A stretch of DNA of 64,000 bases from Riemerella anatipestifer ATCC 11845 = DSM 15868 (GCF_000252855.1 NC_017045.1:682001-746000), one strand, 5' to 3'; positions 1-7,586 are shown, numbered from the stretch's first letter. Numbers and translations: made by a program. The notes: a model not told the origin generated them from the sequence alone.

Positions 1-551
1 TTTAGCATTGCGTGGTCTCCTGCTGTATCTCCGAAAGCTATACTTTTATCATATTTAAGCCCTTCCGTAGCCTGTTTTATCCTTTTCACCTTTTCTTCTC
101 CGTTGCAATTTTTGGTTTTAAACTTACCTGTAAATTTACCATCTTTAAATTCGGCTTCCGTAGCCAAAAGCCCCATACCAAAATGCTCCGCAAAAGGACG
201 AACCCAAATATCCAACGATGCTGTTACAATGAACGCCACCGTCTTCTCTTTATCTATTTTTTCTATAAATTCCAAAGCATTAGTCCTGAAAAGTTTTGGA
301 TAATATTCTTCAAAAAAGGCTTTAGACTTCTTCTCTATTCGCTCTTTAGATTCTCCTTCAAGTATAGAAGCAATAAAGCTCTCTTTGACCTTCTCTGCTT
401 TGAGAAGTTTCATTTTCAAAAGAATAAAAAGTGGAATGTACCTTAAAAATTGTATTCTATATTTACTGCTGTTATAGAATTTAAGATATAGAAATAAAGT
501 GTCCTCTGTGGTAAGTGTACCATCAAAGTCGAATAGATATAGTTTTTTCAT
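1..551 (-). CDS. HAD-superfamily subfamily IB phosphatase (3' end cut by window)
   Basis: The reading frame runs from an ATG at 551 to the left edge, giving 183 residues without a stop, so the C-terminus is missing. The N-terminus MKKLYLFDFDGTLTTEDTL carries HAD motif I (DxDGT), motif II lies in FIVTASLD, and motif III is the GDTAGDHAML at the cut edge. This is the pattern of the SerB-like IB branch, which hydrolyses phosphate monoesters. The gene sits 33 bases after the dehydrogenase at 585-1310 in the same direction, so it is probably the third gene of that operon. The substrate cannot be told from sequence; a role with the dehydrogenase and the prenyl synthase in lipid-linked sugar metabolism is a guess. 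Confidence 0.85.
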   Translation of the reverse strand, partial: MKKLYLFDFDGTLTTEDTLFLYLKFYNSSKYRIQFLRYIPLFILLKMKLLKAEKVKESFIASILEGESKERIEKKSKAFFEEYYPKLFRTNALEFIEKIDKEKTVAFIVTASLDIWVRPFAEHFGMGLLATEAEFKDGKFTGKFKTKNCNGEEKVKRIKQATEGLKYDKSIAFGDTAGDHAML

Positions 552-584
552 AAATAAAGAAAGGTACTTTTTAGAAACTCATTT

Positions 585-1310
585 TTAAAGTTTCAGTTTT
601 TTAAATATAAATTCAGGAATATTTTTTATAATCAGCATAATAGCCCACCATATAGGCAGTACATACGCTACATTCCTTTTCGCTTTGTAGGCTTTATATA
701 TAGAAGCCGCAGCTTGTTTAGGTGTTGCAGTGAGTTTTGGATTAAGTGGCATACCTTCCGTCATTTTAGTAGCCATAAAGCCTGGTTTCACCGTCATTAC
801 ATGCACTTTTCTGTGGAACAAATAATTTCTAAGTCCACTTAGATAAGCGGTTAATCCCGCCTTAGCACTCCCGTAAATAAAATTACTCTGCCTGCCTCTA
901 TCTCCTGCTACCGAAGACAAAACCACCATAATTCCCGCTCTTCTAGACGCCATTTTTTCGGCAAAATAATTGAGTAACGGAATAAGTTTAGCGTAGTTAA
1001 TATCAATAATAGCTTCTGTATTTTTGTGATTTAATAATCCCTCTTCAGTTCCTTTACCTAAGTAACCAGAAGCACAGAATAAAAGCTCCGAATCTACCTC
1101 TTCTAATGATTTGAAATCAATAGGTTGCATTAAATCCAACATGATAACTTGGCTATGCTGAAGATATTTTACTTCTATATGTTTTGCAAATTTCTCTGCA
1201 CTCTCTCTATTAGAAGTGAAAAGATAAAGATTTCTAAATCTTTGTCCTTCAGACAACACCTTTTCTAAAAAGGCTTGTGCGACTTCCGAATTACTACCTA
1301 GTACAATCAT
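585..1310 (-). CDS. Short-chain dehydrogenase/reductase, possibly DprE2-like
   Basis: This 241-residue protein has the SDR layout: an N-terminal nucleotide-binding loop (MIVLGSNSEVAQAF), serine at about 132-133 and the YxxxK catalytic pair at Y146/K150 (YGSAK). The hydrophobic C-terminus with a basic tail (about 215-241) could touch the membrane. That tail, and the neighbouring prenyl diphosphate synthase and HAD phosphatase, resemble DprE2-type reductases acting on decaprenyl-phospho-pentoses, but no DprE1-like oxidase is inside the window. SDR family assignment is firm; the substrate is inference. It starts 19 bases after the prenyl synthase stop and is read in the same operon. Confidence 0.85.
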   Translation of the reverse strand: MIVLGSNSEVAQAFLEKVLSEGQRFRNLYLFTSNRESAEKFAKHIEVKYLQHSQVIMLDLMQPIDFKSLEEVDSELLFCASGYLGKGTEEGLLNHKNTEAIIDINYAKLIPLLNYFAEKMASRRAGIMVVLSSVAGDRGRQSNFIYGSAKAGLTAYLSGLRNYLFHRKVHVMTVKPGFMATKMTEGMPLNPKLTATPKQAAASIYKAYKAKRNVAYVLPIWWAIMLIIKNIPEFIFKKLKL

Positions 1311-1329
1311 ATTTTAAGATTTTGGATAA

Positions 1330-2301
1330 CTAAGACTCTCTTTTCAAAAGGTAATTAGCCAACTCTATAAAAGGTTGTTTCTTATCCTCTGGGAGGTTAA
1401 TCGTTTTTAAACAATCTTGACCAATTTGGTTGTGCTTTTGTATCAATCTCAATACTTTTTCATCTACTTTTGTTCTTCTAAAAATCTTCTCTACACAGTA
1501 GATTTTATCTATATTATCCGTCTTTTTAGAGTACCAATAGTTAAGCTCTTTTCGTTCTTCCTCTGTCGCATTTTCCATTGCTAATAGATAGAGGACCGTC
1601 TTTTTATTTTCAAAAATATCACCCGCGTGTTTCTTACCAAACTGCTCCTGATTTCCGAAGACATCTAAATAGTCGTCCATAATCTGGAATGCAATCCCAA
1701 TATGTTTACCAAATTGATACAATGCCTCCGCTTCCTGTTCGGTAGCTCCCGCTATCATAGCCCCTATCTTAAACGAAGCTGCACTAAGCACCCCCGTTTT
1801 ATAGGTTATCATTTTTATATAATCTTCATAGGTAACATTGGAATTGGTTTCAAAATTAACGTCCATCTGCTGTCCCTCGCAAAGCACTGCTCCCGTTTCG
1901 GAAAATAAAGTGATACACTTTTTAAATAGTTCTGGCTCTAAATCTTCAAAAAACTGATAGGCTTTAATGAGCAATGCATCTCCCGACAGAATACCTACAT
2001 TGATGCCGTGTAGCGTATGTATTGTAGGTTTATTTCTTCTAAGTGGCGCATCGTCCATAATATCGTCGTGGATAAGCGTGAAATTATGAAAAAACTCTAT
2101 AGCCAAAGCTGGTTTCATCGCTTTTTCTAAACTACCCCCAAAAAGCTCGCACCCCATTAGTACCATAATAGGCCTCAGGCGTTTTCCTCCGTGAGAAATG
2201 ATATAATTCATAGGCTCATAGAGTTCTTTTGGTTCGTTTTTAAATTGATGCTTTTCTATTGCTTCTGCTACTAAGTCTTGATATCTGTCTAAGAATTTCA
2301 T
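1330..2301 (-). CDS. Short-chain polyprenyl diphosphate synthase (FPP/GGPP type)
   Basis: A 323-residue trans-isoprenyl diphosphate synthase that condenses isopentenyl diphosphate with an allylic primer in the cytoplasm. Both Asp-rich motifs are present: first DDIMD at 79-83 followed by RRN, second DDYLD at 209-213. The first motif has no two-residue insertion, and an aromatic residue (F75) stands five positions before it; in the known classification this blocks the product channel at about C15-C20. It therefore differs from the second homologue at 18294-19271, which has alanine there. A TATTTTTG promoter box lies about 30 bases upstream. It is the first gene of the operon with the SDR and HAD genes. 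Confidence 0.9.
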   Translation of the reverse strand: MKFLDRYQDLVAEAIEKHQFKNEPKELYEPMNYIISHGGKRLRPIMVLMGCELFGGSLEKAMKPALAIEFFHNFTLIHDDIMDDAPLRRNKPTIHTLHGINVGILSGDALLIKAYQFFEDLEPELFKKCITLFSETGAVLCEGQQMDVNFETNSNVTYEDYIKMITYKTGVLSAASFKIGAMIAGATEQEAEALYQFGKHIGIAFQIMDDYLDVFGNQEQFGKKHAGDIFENKKTVLYLLAMENATEEERKELNYWYSKKTDNIDKIYCVEKIFRRTKVDEKVLRLIQKHNQIGQDCLKTINLPEDKKQPFIELANYLLKRES

Positions 2302-2329
2302 AAGTCTTTTTTATCCGTGAATATTGCCA

Positions 2330-2337
2330 CAAAAATA
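2330..2337 (-). promoter_or_regulatory. -7 promoter box for the prenyl synthase operon
   Basis: On the minus strand the sequence reads TATTTTTG, an exact match to the Bacteroidota TAnnTTTG box. It lies 28 bases before the ATG at 2301. No clear -33 TTTG was found at the usual spacing. Confidence 0.55.
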
Positions 2338-2423
2338 ATGATTTATACAGACAAAAGCACAAGTTTTTATTCTTTATTAAAGAATAAATAGGAATTTAAA
2401 ACATAAACTGGTTATAACTATAT

Positions 2424-2684
2424 CTATCCTTCAATGAGGCGGAATTGAGTATCTACTTTATTATCTAGCCAACGATTTAATAAAGGTCTCTCTAACTCAA
2501 ACTCCCTATATTCATCAGGACTCATAATAGGAATACCTGAAACTATAGGATAAACCCTTCTACAATTATTACAAAGCAAATATCCTTCCTCTACACTTTC
2601 TTCAGTCTCTTGCTTTACTATCGTTAATTCTAACTCTTGTTTATCAAAAGGACAACAGAGTTTCTCTATCGTTTTTAATCTCAT
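2424..2684 (-). CDS. Trm112-like zinc-ribbon protein
   Basis: This 86-residue protein has the Trm112/UPF0434 pattern: cysteines at 10-11, then CNNC at 38-41 followed by YPIVSGIPIM. In eukaryotes and archaea Trm112 binds, stabilises and activates several SAM-dependent methyltransferases; small bacterial homologues are less well understood. It is the last gene of the riboswitch-led operon, two bases after the ThiE-like gene. The first gene of the same operon is a methyltransferase (4357-5097), so it is reasonable, though unproven, that the two proteins form a pair. Only one of the two zinc half-sites is a clean CxxC; the first is CC. Confidence 0.8.
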   Translation of the reverse strand: MRLKTIEKLCCPFDKQELELTIVKQETEESVEEGYLLCNNCRRVYPIVSGIPIMSPDEYREFELERPLLNRWLDNKVDTQFRLIEG

Positions 2685-2686
2685 AT

Positions 2687-3310
2687 TCAGGTCTTTTTTA
2701 ATTTTAGTTTATACTTTTTAATTTCTTGAATTGGTTGTTCAGAATCCATTATACCAGAAACCACAGCTATACCAGAGCAATTTAAGTAGGTTAATTCTCC
2801 TACATTTTCAGGTGTTATACCCCCAGCTAAAAAGATTGGTATTTGCGTTATTTTTTGGGCTTCACGAACTGTATCAAATCTTACAAATTCGCAACTATTT
2901 GCTGTAGATGACGGAAATATAGAACAAAATGAAATATAGTCCATCTTTTGTTTATTAGCCCATTGCACATGTTCCAAATCGTTATTACAGGTAATACCCA
3001 TAATAACTTTACGCCCTAACTCCCGCCTTATTGCTTCAATATCATTTGGTTGCACATCAAAATGAACTCCATCTATATTTACCTCCCTTAACAGTTCCCA
3101 ACGGTTATTAATCAATACAGGAATATTTTCTTTGTGACAAATCTCAATAATTCTATTTATGATGTCTAAAATATTATCATTGTCATTAAAATTATCCCAG
3201 ATCTGAACCGCTACAATCCCCTCTGAAATAATCTTTTCCAATTTTATCAACAAGGTATCACGATGCATTGACGGATTTACGATAAGATAAATCCCATTTT
3301 TTATTTCCAT
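2687..3310 (-). CDS. Divergent ThiE/TenI-family protein
   Basis: A 207-residue TIM-barrel protein of the thiamine phosphate synthase/TenI family. Visible family blocks: INNR (67-70), GVHFDVQ (81-87), MGIT (104-107), DYISFCSIFPSST (124-136), FLAGGI (160-165) and GIAVVSGI (180-187). The block that normally reads QLREK, whose Arg and Lys hold the pyrophosphate of the pyrimidine substrate, reads VQIWDN here (35-40), and the usual Lys shortly after the IFPT motif is not evident. It may therefore not be an ordinary thiamine phosphate synthase. Its start overlaps the end of the PurM-like gene by 10 bases, indicating translational coupling in the riboswitch operon. Confidence 0.8.
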   Translation of the reverse strand: MEIKNGIYLIVNPSMHRDTLLIKLEKIISEGIVAVQIWDNFNDNDNILDIINRIIEICHKENIPVLINNRWELLREVNIDGVHFDVQPNDIEAIRRELGRKVIMGITCNNDLEHVQWANKQKMDYISFCSIFPSSTANSCEFVRFDTVREAQKITQIPIFLAGGITPENVGELTYLNCSGIAVVSGIMDSEQPIQEIKKYKLKLKKT

Positions 3311-4356
3311 CCTCTTTTTAATGCTTTAAAAAATGCTTCCCAATAAGGGTCTTTTTCTAAATACTCAAATTCCGTTACCTCATCATTTTTAATAAGTTTC
3401 ATACCATATTCTTTGCCACATAGCTCCCCTACAGGCACACACGGTATACCACGAGCTTCCAAACGAGAAACTACATTAGTCACAAATTCTTTTTTACAGG
3501 TAATAATCATAGAACCTGCACCTATGCAATTTCTAGGGTCTATATCAAACAGATTACATATTTCCGTTTGTACTTCCGCCAGTGGCAATTGGTCATAGTA
3601 AATCGCCGCTCCATTATCCGAAGCTTTTGTTAATTCATAGATAGCCCCTAAAACACCACCCTCCGTTACATCATGCATAGCTGTAACTTCCTGAAAATCT
3701 AAATCCTGACCCACCGCAACCAGAGCATCTTGTAACGATGAGGTCTTATAAAAAGACTCACAAGCTAGTTTATAAATTTCGTTACCAACTTTATCAATCA
3801 CTACTTTAGGAAAACTCATTGCAAGAATTGCTGCGGAAGAGATGGCACAAGACTTAGTTACTAATATGATATCTCCTGCATTCGCATATTTTGACAATAA
3901 TATTTTGGACTTAGGTGCAATGGTAACAAAAGTTCCTCCCCCTGCAATGGTTGAGTTTTGTCCTTCAATAAATCCTGTATGCCCTCCTGTAATAGCTACT
4001 TTTATTTCTGATGAAAACTTATGCACATATTGCCAATATTCTTGAAAATCGTTTTTAGAAAGTGTAGGTGGAAGATTTAATACAAACTGACCGTACATAG
4101 GTGCGAACCCCGTAGTTGCCATATCATTAGCCATAAGATGAACTGACAACCACGCCGATTCCTGCAAACCTAGTGATGGAATTAGTGATAACGGATCACT
4201 AGTGAGTGCCATTGCCATTTCTGTATGCAAATCAATAAGAGAGACATCTACGCCGAATTGTGGACCAGCCAACACCTCAGTTCTAGGATAACCACAATTA
4301 TTAAAAATAAATTGCTCAAATGAACCTTGTCCTATTTTCCCCATTTCATCAATCAT
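3301..4356 (-). CDS. PurM/AIR-synthase-superfamily protein (HypE/ThiL-like)
   Basis: A 351-residue member of the AIR-synthase superfamily, whose members (PurM, ThiL, HypE, SelD) use ATP to activate or phosphorylate small substrates. The superfamily signatures are visible: SDPL at 53-56, NDMATTGF at 77-84, GGHTG at 124-128 and MHDVTEGGVLGA at 227-238. The last block resembles HypE and related proteins, but there are no hydrogenase genes here. The gene touches the methyltransferase stop (no gap) and overlaps the ThiE-like gene by 10 bases. Placement behind a TPP riboswitch suggests a kinase-type step in thiamine metabolism, parallel to ThiL, but this is inference; it is clearly not a standard ThiL. 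Confidence 0.8.
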   Translation of the reverse strand: MIDEMGKIGQGSFEQFIFNNCGYPRTEVLAGPQFGVDVSLIDLHTEMAMALTSDPLSLIPSLGLQESAWLSVHLMANDMATTGFAPMYGQFVLNLPPTLSKNDFQEYWQYVHKFSSEIKVAITGGHTGFIEGQNSTIAGGGTFVTIAPKSKILLSKYANAGDIILVTKSCAISSAAILAMSFPKVVIDKVGNEIYKLACESFYKTSSLQDALVAVGQDLDFQEVTAMHDVTEGGVLGAIYELTKASDNGAAIYYDQLPLAEVQTEICNLFDIDPRNCIGAGSMIITCKKEFVTNVVSRLEARGIPCVPVGELCGKEYGMKLIKNDEVTEFEYLEKDPYWEAFFKALKRGWK

Positions 4357-5097
4357 TTAATCCACATCTTTAAACTGTATGTATAATCCGAAAAAATCTC
4401 CAAACGGCACTTCCCATTGCTGTATCGGAAACCATTGAGGCAATCCTGTACATTTCCACTCAATCGTATATTCTCTGCCTTTAAGTGCTTCATCAATAAT
4501 ACTCATCAGCATTTTAGGTGAATAAAATGTAGCCGTTATATAAAATGGATTTTTGCCAAAAATCTGCTGAATTCTCCTCCTAATAACTTTGGTAGAATAT
4601 CTATTCATCATCCCCATAGCAATACCATATCTACTTACCCTAGCCGCCTCTCTAATAACCTTAACTGGATCTTTATAATACTCAAAAGTGGTGATGAAAG
4701 CGAGTGCATCAAAGGTATTGTCTTTAAAAGGCATATTATGTGAATCTGCCATTACTAAATCTCCACCAAAAAGATGTTTAGCTTGCGACAACATCAGTGG
4801 GGAAATATCTCCTCCTGTAGCTTCAATTCCTATTTTTTTCCACCAACGGGTAAATCGTCCCGTTCCACAACCAAACTCCAGCAATGTTTTCACACGCCTA
4901 TCTTTGGTTATCAAGTGCTCCATGACCTTTTTCTGCCAAATTTCTGCTCGTTTGTAGCGTCCTTCGTACCACAACTCATAGGTATCTGTATGTTCACGAT
5001 TAAAAAACCACTCTGGTCTACCTTGCCAGTTTTGATGATTCAGAGGAATCAATCCTGTTGAGAATTTTTCCATTTTCATATACTTGTTTTTTAGCAT
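4357..5097 (-). CDS. Class I SAM-dependent methyltransferase under TPP riboswitch
   Basis: This protein of up to 246 residues has methyltransferase motif I LLEFGCGTGRF (72-82), an acidic end of strand 2 (GGDIS), a motif II-like ADSHNMPF and the hydrophobic strand 4 FDALAFITTFEY. The first ATG (5097) and a second at 5079 are both possible; the first lies inside a hairpin. It is the first gene of the operon behind the thiamine pyrophosphate riboswitch. The substrate is unknown; a small-molecule substrate related to thiamine or one of its precursors is suggested only by regulation. A Trm112-like partner is encoded at the end of the same operon. Confidence 0.85.
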   Translation of the reverse strand: MLKNKYMKMEKFSTGLIPLNHQNWQGRPEWFFNREHTDTYELWYEGRYKRAEIWQKKVMEHLITKDRRVKTLLEFGCGTGRFTRWWKKIGIEATGGDISPLMLSQAKHLFGGDLVMADSHNMPFKDNTFDALAFITTFEYYKDPVKVIREAARVSRYGIAMGMMNRYSTKVIRRRIQQIFGKNPFYITATFYSPKMLMSIIDEALKGREYTIEWKCTGLPQWFPIQQWEVPFGDFFGLYIQFKDVD

Positions 5098-5118
5098 AAC
5101 CTCATGAAAAATGCGACA
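5079..5118 (-). promoter_or_regulatory. Hairpin enclosing the methyltransferase start codon
   Basis: On the minus strand ACTTGT and ACAAGT pair at the outside and GCAT pairs with ATGC inside, so the first ATG of the operon lies in a stem. No intrinsic terminator is visible between the riboswitch and the gene. This suggests that the riboswitch acts on translation start, but the exact alternative pairing was not modelled. Confidence 0.4.
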
Positions 5119-5150
5119 AGTATAGAATTGAAAATATACAAAGATTCACA

Positions 5151-5233
5151 TTGCAATCCCTACGTTGGCATTATCCAAATCAGGTATCGGGTATAATCTC
5201 AGCCATAACGGCACCCCGTGCTTTTGTTTGCAC
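5151..5233 (-). promoter_or_regulatory. Thiamine pyrophosphate (TPP) riboswitch
   Basis: On the minus strand the classical THI-element blocks appear in order: GGGGTGCC (5217-5210), CTGAGA (5202-5197), ACCCGATACCTGA, then the highly conserved TTTGGATAATGCCAACG and TAGGGA ending near 5157. The closing helix can form from TGCAA (5232-5228) with TTGCA (5156-5152). This RNA binds thiamine pyrophosphate and normally lowers expression of downstream genes when the cofactor is plentiful. It precedes the operon at 5097-2424. A TATATTTG promoter box at 5233-5240 sits directly in front of it. Confidence 0.95.
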
Positions 5234-5240
5234 AAATATA
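5233..5240 (-). promoter_or_regulatory. -7 promoter box for the TPP riboswitch operon
   Basis: Minus-strand TATATTTG, an exact TAnnTTTG match. Transcription would begin about five bases later, right at the 5' arm of the riboswitch. No good -33 element was seen. Confidence 0.6.
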
Positions 5241-5311
5241 ATGGATTATTTTTAATTAGCCATCTAAAAATATCAATAGAAAGTATTTAGAATTTATTTG
5301 ATCATTTTTAT

Positions 5312-5319
5312 TATATTTG
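5312..5319 (+). promoter_or_regulatory. -7 promoter box for the head-GIN gene
   Basis: TATATTTG fits TAnnTTTG. It covers the in-frame TTG at 5317, which therefore cannot be the start codon, and supports the ATG at 5347. Confidence 0.55.
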
Positions 5320-5346
5320 AAACATAACAATCTAAAAAAGTATATT

Positions 5347-6111
5347 ATGAAAAATTTAAAAAATTGGATCTTATTGTTCCTTACCTTGTTTGTAGCTAGT
5401 GTGTATTCGCAGAAAGTAAATCTCACCAACGCTCCTACCAAAACCCAAACGTTTGATGTAGCTAGTTTTAATCAGCTCAAAGTTCAGTCCAATATAGGAG
5501 TTAAATTAGTAAAGTCTAATCAGGAGAAAGTAGAGGTAACTTCTAACGCTTTAGATTACCTTACCGTTGTTTCTAGTAATGGTGTGCTTACATTAAAATA
5601 CAAGCCTAACACCTCTCTAAAAAATGCTAAAACCAAAGCCATCGTCTATACCAAAAACATCAACAAAATGGAATTGAGCGGTGCTTCTTCGGTAGAAAGT
5701 CAAGATACATTCAGTACTAGTGATATTCGTATGAACGGAGCCTCTAATGTTTCTGGAAACTTTAATGCTAAAAACATCAACCTTAGTTGCAGTGGTGCAA
5801 GTAACTTTAAAGGCAACCTAAATGCCGATAGCACTACCATTGAAATCAGTGGTGCAAGTAACACTTCTGGAACTATTACCGCTAAGAGTGCTAAAATTGA
5901 AGCGAGCGGAGCGTCTAACATCAATAGTCAAATAAACGCTACCAATGTAACTACTTTGGAAGTTTCTGGTGCTTCTAAAGCCGTTCTAAAAGGAAGTTCT
6001 AACAAAATAATAGCTAATGCTAGTGGAGCTTCTAAAATAGATTTGTCTGACTTGTCTTACAGCAGTATAGAAAAAGAAAGCCACTCTATGAGTAAAATAA
6101 TCTCTAAGTAA
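5347..6111 (+). CDS. Secreted head-GIN domain (DUF2807) protein
   Basis: A 254-residue exported protein. The start at 5347 gives a good signal peptide (MKNLKNWILLFLTLFVASVYSQ); the frame is open to a TTG at 5317, but a promoter box overlaps that codon. The mature protein starts with a FDVASFNQLKVQ segment typical of the putative adhesin head-GIN domain and contains at least five SGAS(N/K) repeats spaced about 18-25 residues apart, as expected of a right-handed beta-helix. Function is unknown in the family; a cell-surface or periplasmic role is likely. It stands alone, ending in a strong terminator. Confidence 0.85.
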   Translation: MKNLKNWILLFLTLFVASVYSQKVNLTNAPTKTQTFDVASFNQLKVQSNIGVKLVKSNQEKVEVTSNALDYLTVVSSNGVLTLKYKPNTSLKNAKTKAIVYTKNINKMELSGASSVESQDTFSTSDIRMNGASNVSGNFNAKNINLSCSGASNFKGNLNADSTTIEISGASNTSGTITAKSAKIEASGASNINSQINATNVTTLEVSGASKAVLKGSSNKIIANASGASKIDLSDLSYSSIEKESHSMSKIISK

Positions 6112-6130
6112 CTTATCTTAATATTAACTA

Positions 6131-6168
6131 AATATGGCTACTCCTAAAAGAGTAGCCATATTTTTTTA
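6131..6168 (+). terminator. Rho-independent terminator of the head-GIN gene
   Basis: A perfect 13-bp stem (AATATGGCTACTC with GAGTAGCCATATT), 6-base loop, then a run of T. It can also serve the convergent dipeptidase gene, with a weaker T tract on that strand. Confidence 0.9.
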
Positions 6169-6194
6169 TAATGTTATACCAAGTATAGTTATAT

Positions 6195-7586
6195 TTACTT
6201 AGTTTTCATCTCTGTATAGTATTGAAAGAAATACGGAATACTTTCTATCCCCTTATAGAAGTTATACAAGCCATAATGTTCGTTAGGAGAATGTATTGCA
6301 TCTGTATCTAAACCAAAGCCCATCAATACACATTTAGCTCCTAAAACTTCCTCAAACAACGCCGTAATTGGGATACTACCACCACTTCTAAACGGCAAAA
6401 CCTCTTTTCCAAAAGCTTTCTCCATTGCTTTTTTAGCAGCTAAAAACTCATTGGTATCGCTCTTTAAGACATAAGGCATTCCCCCGTGATGCGGCGTTAC
6501 TTTCACTTTAACGCTATCTGGTGCTATTTTCTTAAAGTGATTTACAAATTTCTCCGTAATTTCTTCTGGTGTTTGGTTAGGTACTAACCTCATTGAAATT
6601 TTAGCAAATGCCTTAGATGGTATTACCGTTTTGGCACCTTCTCCAATATAACCTCCCCACATACCATTAACATCTAAGGTTGGTCTAATAGAAGTTCTCT
6701 CCAAAGTCGTATAGCCTTCTTCTCCTTGTATGCCATTAAGCCCAATGGACTTTTTAAAAGACTCTACATCGTCTTTCAACTTATTCATTTCCGCTCTTTC
6801 CTCAAGGGAAACTATTTCAACATTATCATAGAAACCTTCCACTGTTATTCTCCCTTTGTCGTCTATAAGACTACCTATCATTTTAGACAATACATTGATA
6901 GGGTTAGGAACAGCCCCTCCATAAAGTCCAGAATGTAAATCTCGGTTAGGACCTTCTACCTCTACTTCCACATAGCTAAGACCTCTAAGCCCCGTAGTTA
7001 CCGTAGGTTGCTCCATAGAGTAAAGCCCTGTATCCGAAATCAGAATAACATCACAAGACAGTTTAGATTGGTTTTCTTTAAGGAAATCCGCCAAGCTAGC
7101 CGAACCAACTTCCTCTTCTCCTTCTATGATAAATTTAACATTACAAGGGAGAACATTAGTCTTCATCATCGCTTCAAATGCCTTTAAATGCATAAAAAAC
7201 TGACCTTTATCGTCTGCCGCTCCTCTTGCAAAAATTGCTCCTTCTGGGTGCAACGGAGTTTCTTTAACTACAGGCTCAAAAGGACCACTTTCCCACAATT
7301 CCAAAGGGTCTGGTGGCTGCACATCGTAATGCCCATAAACCAATACCGTAGGAAGTGATGGGTCTATAATTTTCTCACCAAATACAATAGGATAACCTTT
7401 GGTCTCACACACCTCAACCGCATCCGCTCCCGCATTAGCTAGGTGTTTTGCTACCTCTTCAGCACAGTTAAGCACATCTTGATTATAAGCTGGGTCTGCA
7501 CTAATAGAAGCTATTTTAAGCAATTCTATAAGTTCGTCTAAAAATCTTTTCTTGTGGTTTTGAATGTAATTTTGTGTTTCTTGCAT
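6195..7586 (-). CDS. M20-family dipeptidase
   Basis: A 463-residue metallopeptidase of the M20 (carnosinase/DapE-like) family. Metal-binding blocks are visible: LVYGHYDVQPPDP (His and Asp), ARGAADDKGQF with the bridging Asp, EGEEEVGS with the catalytic Glu pair, and a C-terminal AIHSPNEHY with the last metal His. The lid domain lies between about 210 and 330 (RDLHSGLYGG). It should hydrolyse dipeptides or related amides in the cytoplasm, as no signal peptide is present. Monocistronic; ATG start. Confidence 0.9.
   Translation of the reverse strand: MQETQNYIQNHKKRFLDELIELLKIASISADPAYNQDVLNCAEEVAKHLANAGADAVEVCETKGYPIVFGEKIIDPSLPTVLVYGHYDVQPPDPLELWESGPFEPVVKETPLHPEGAIFARGAADDKGQFFMHLKAFEAMMKTNVLPCNVKFIIEGEEEVGSASLADFLKENQSKLSCDVILISDTGLYSMEQPTVTTGLRGLSYVEVEVEGPNRDLHSGLYGGAVPNPINVLSKMIGSLIDDKGRITVEGFYDNVEIVSLEERAEMNKLKDDVESFKKSIGLNGIQGEEGYTTLERTSIRPTLDVNGMWGGYIGEGAKTVIPSKAFAKISMRLVPNQTPEEITEKFVNHFKKIAPDSVKVKVTPHHGGMPYVLKSDTNEFLAAKKAMEKAFGKEVLPFRSGGSIPITALFEEVLGAKCVLMGFGLDTDAIHSPNEHYGLYNFYKGIESIPYFFQYYTEMKTK

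Noticed and set aside
12-446. Plus-strand open frame of 144 residues at the left edge
   Set aside because: It is the shadow of the HAD phosphatase, whose DxDGT and GDTAGDHA motifs are on the minus strand; composition is rich in F and S without any domain.
5317-5346. Longer start for the head-GIN protein at TTG 5317
   Set aside because: A TATATTTG promoter box covers this codon, and the ATG at 5347 gives a perfect signal peptide.
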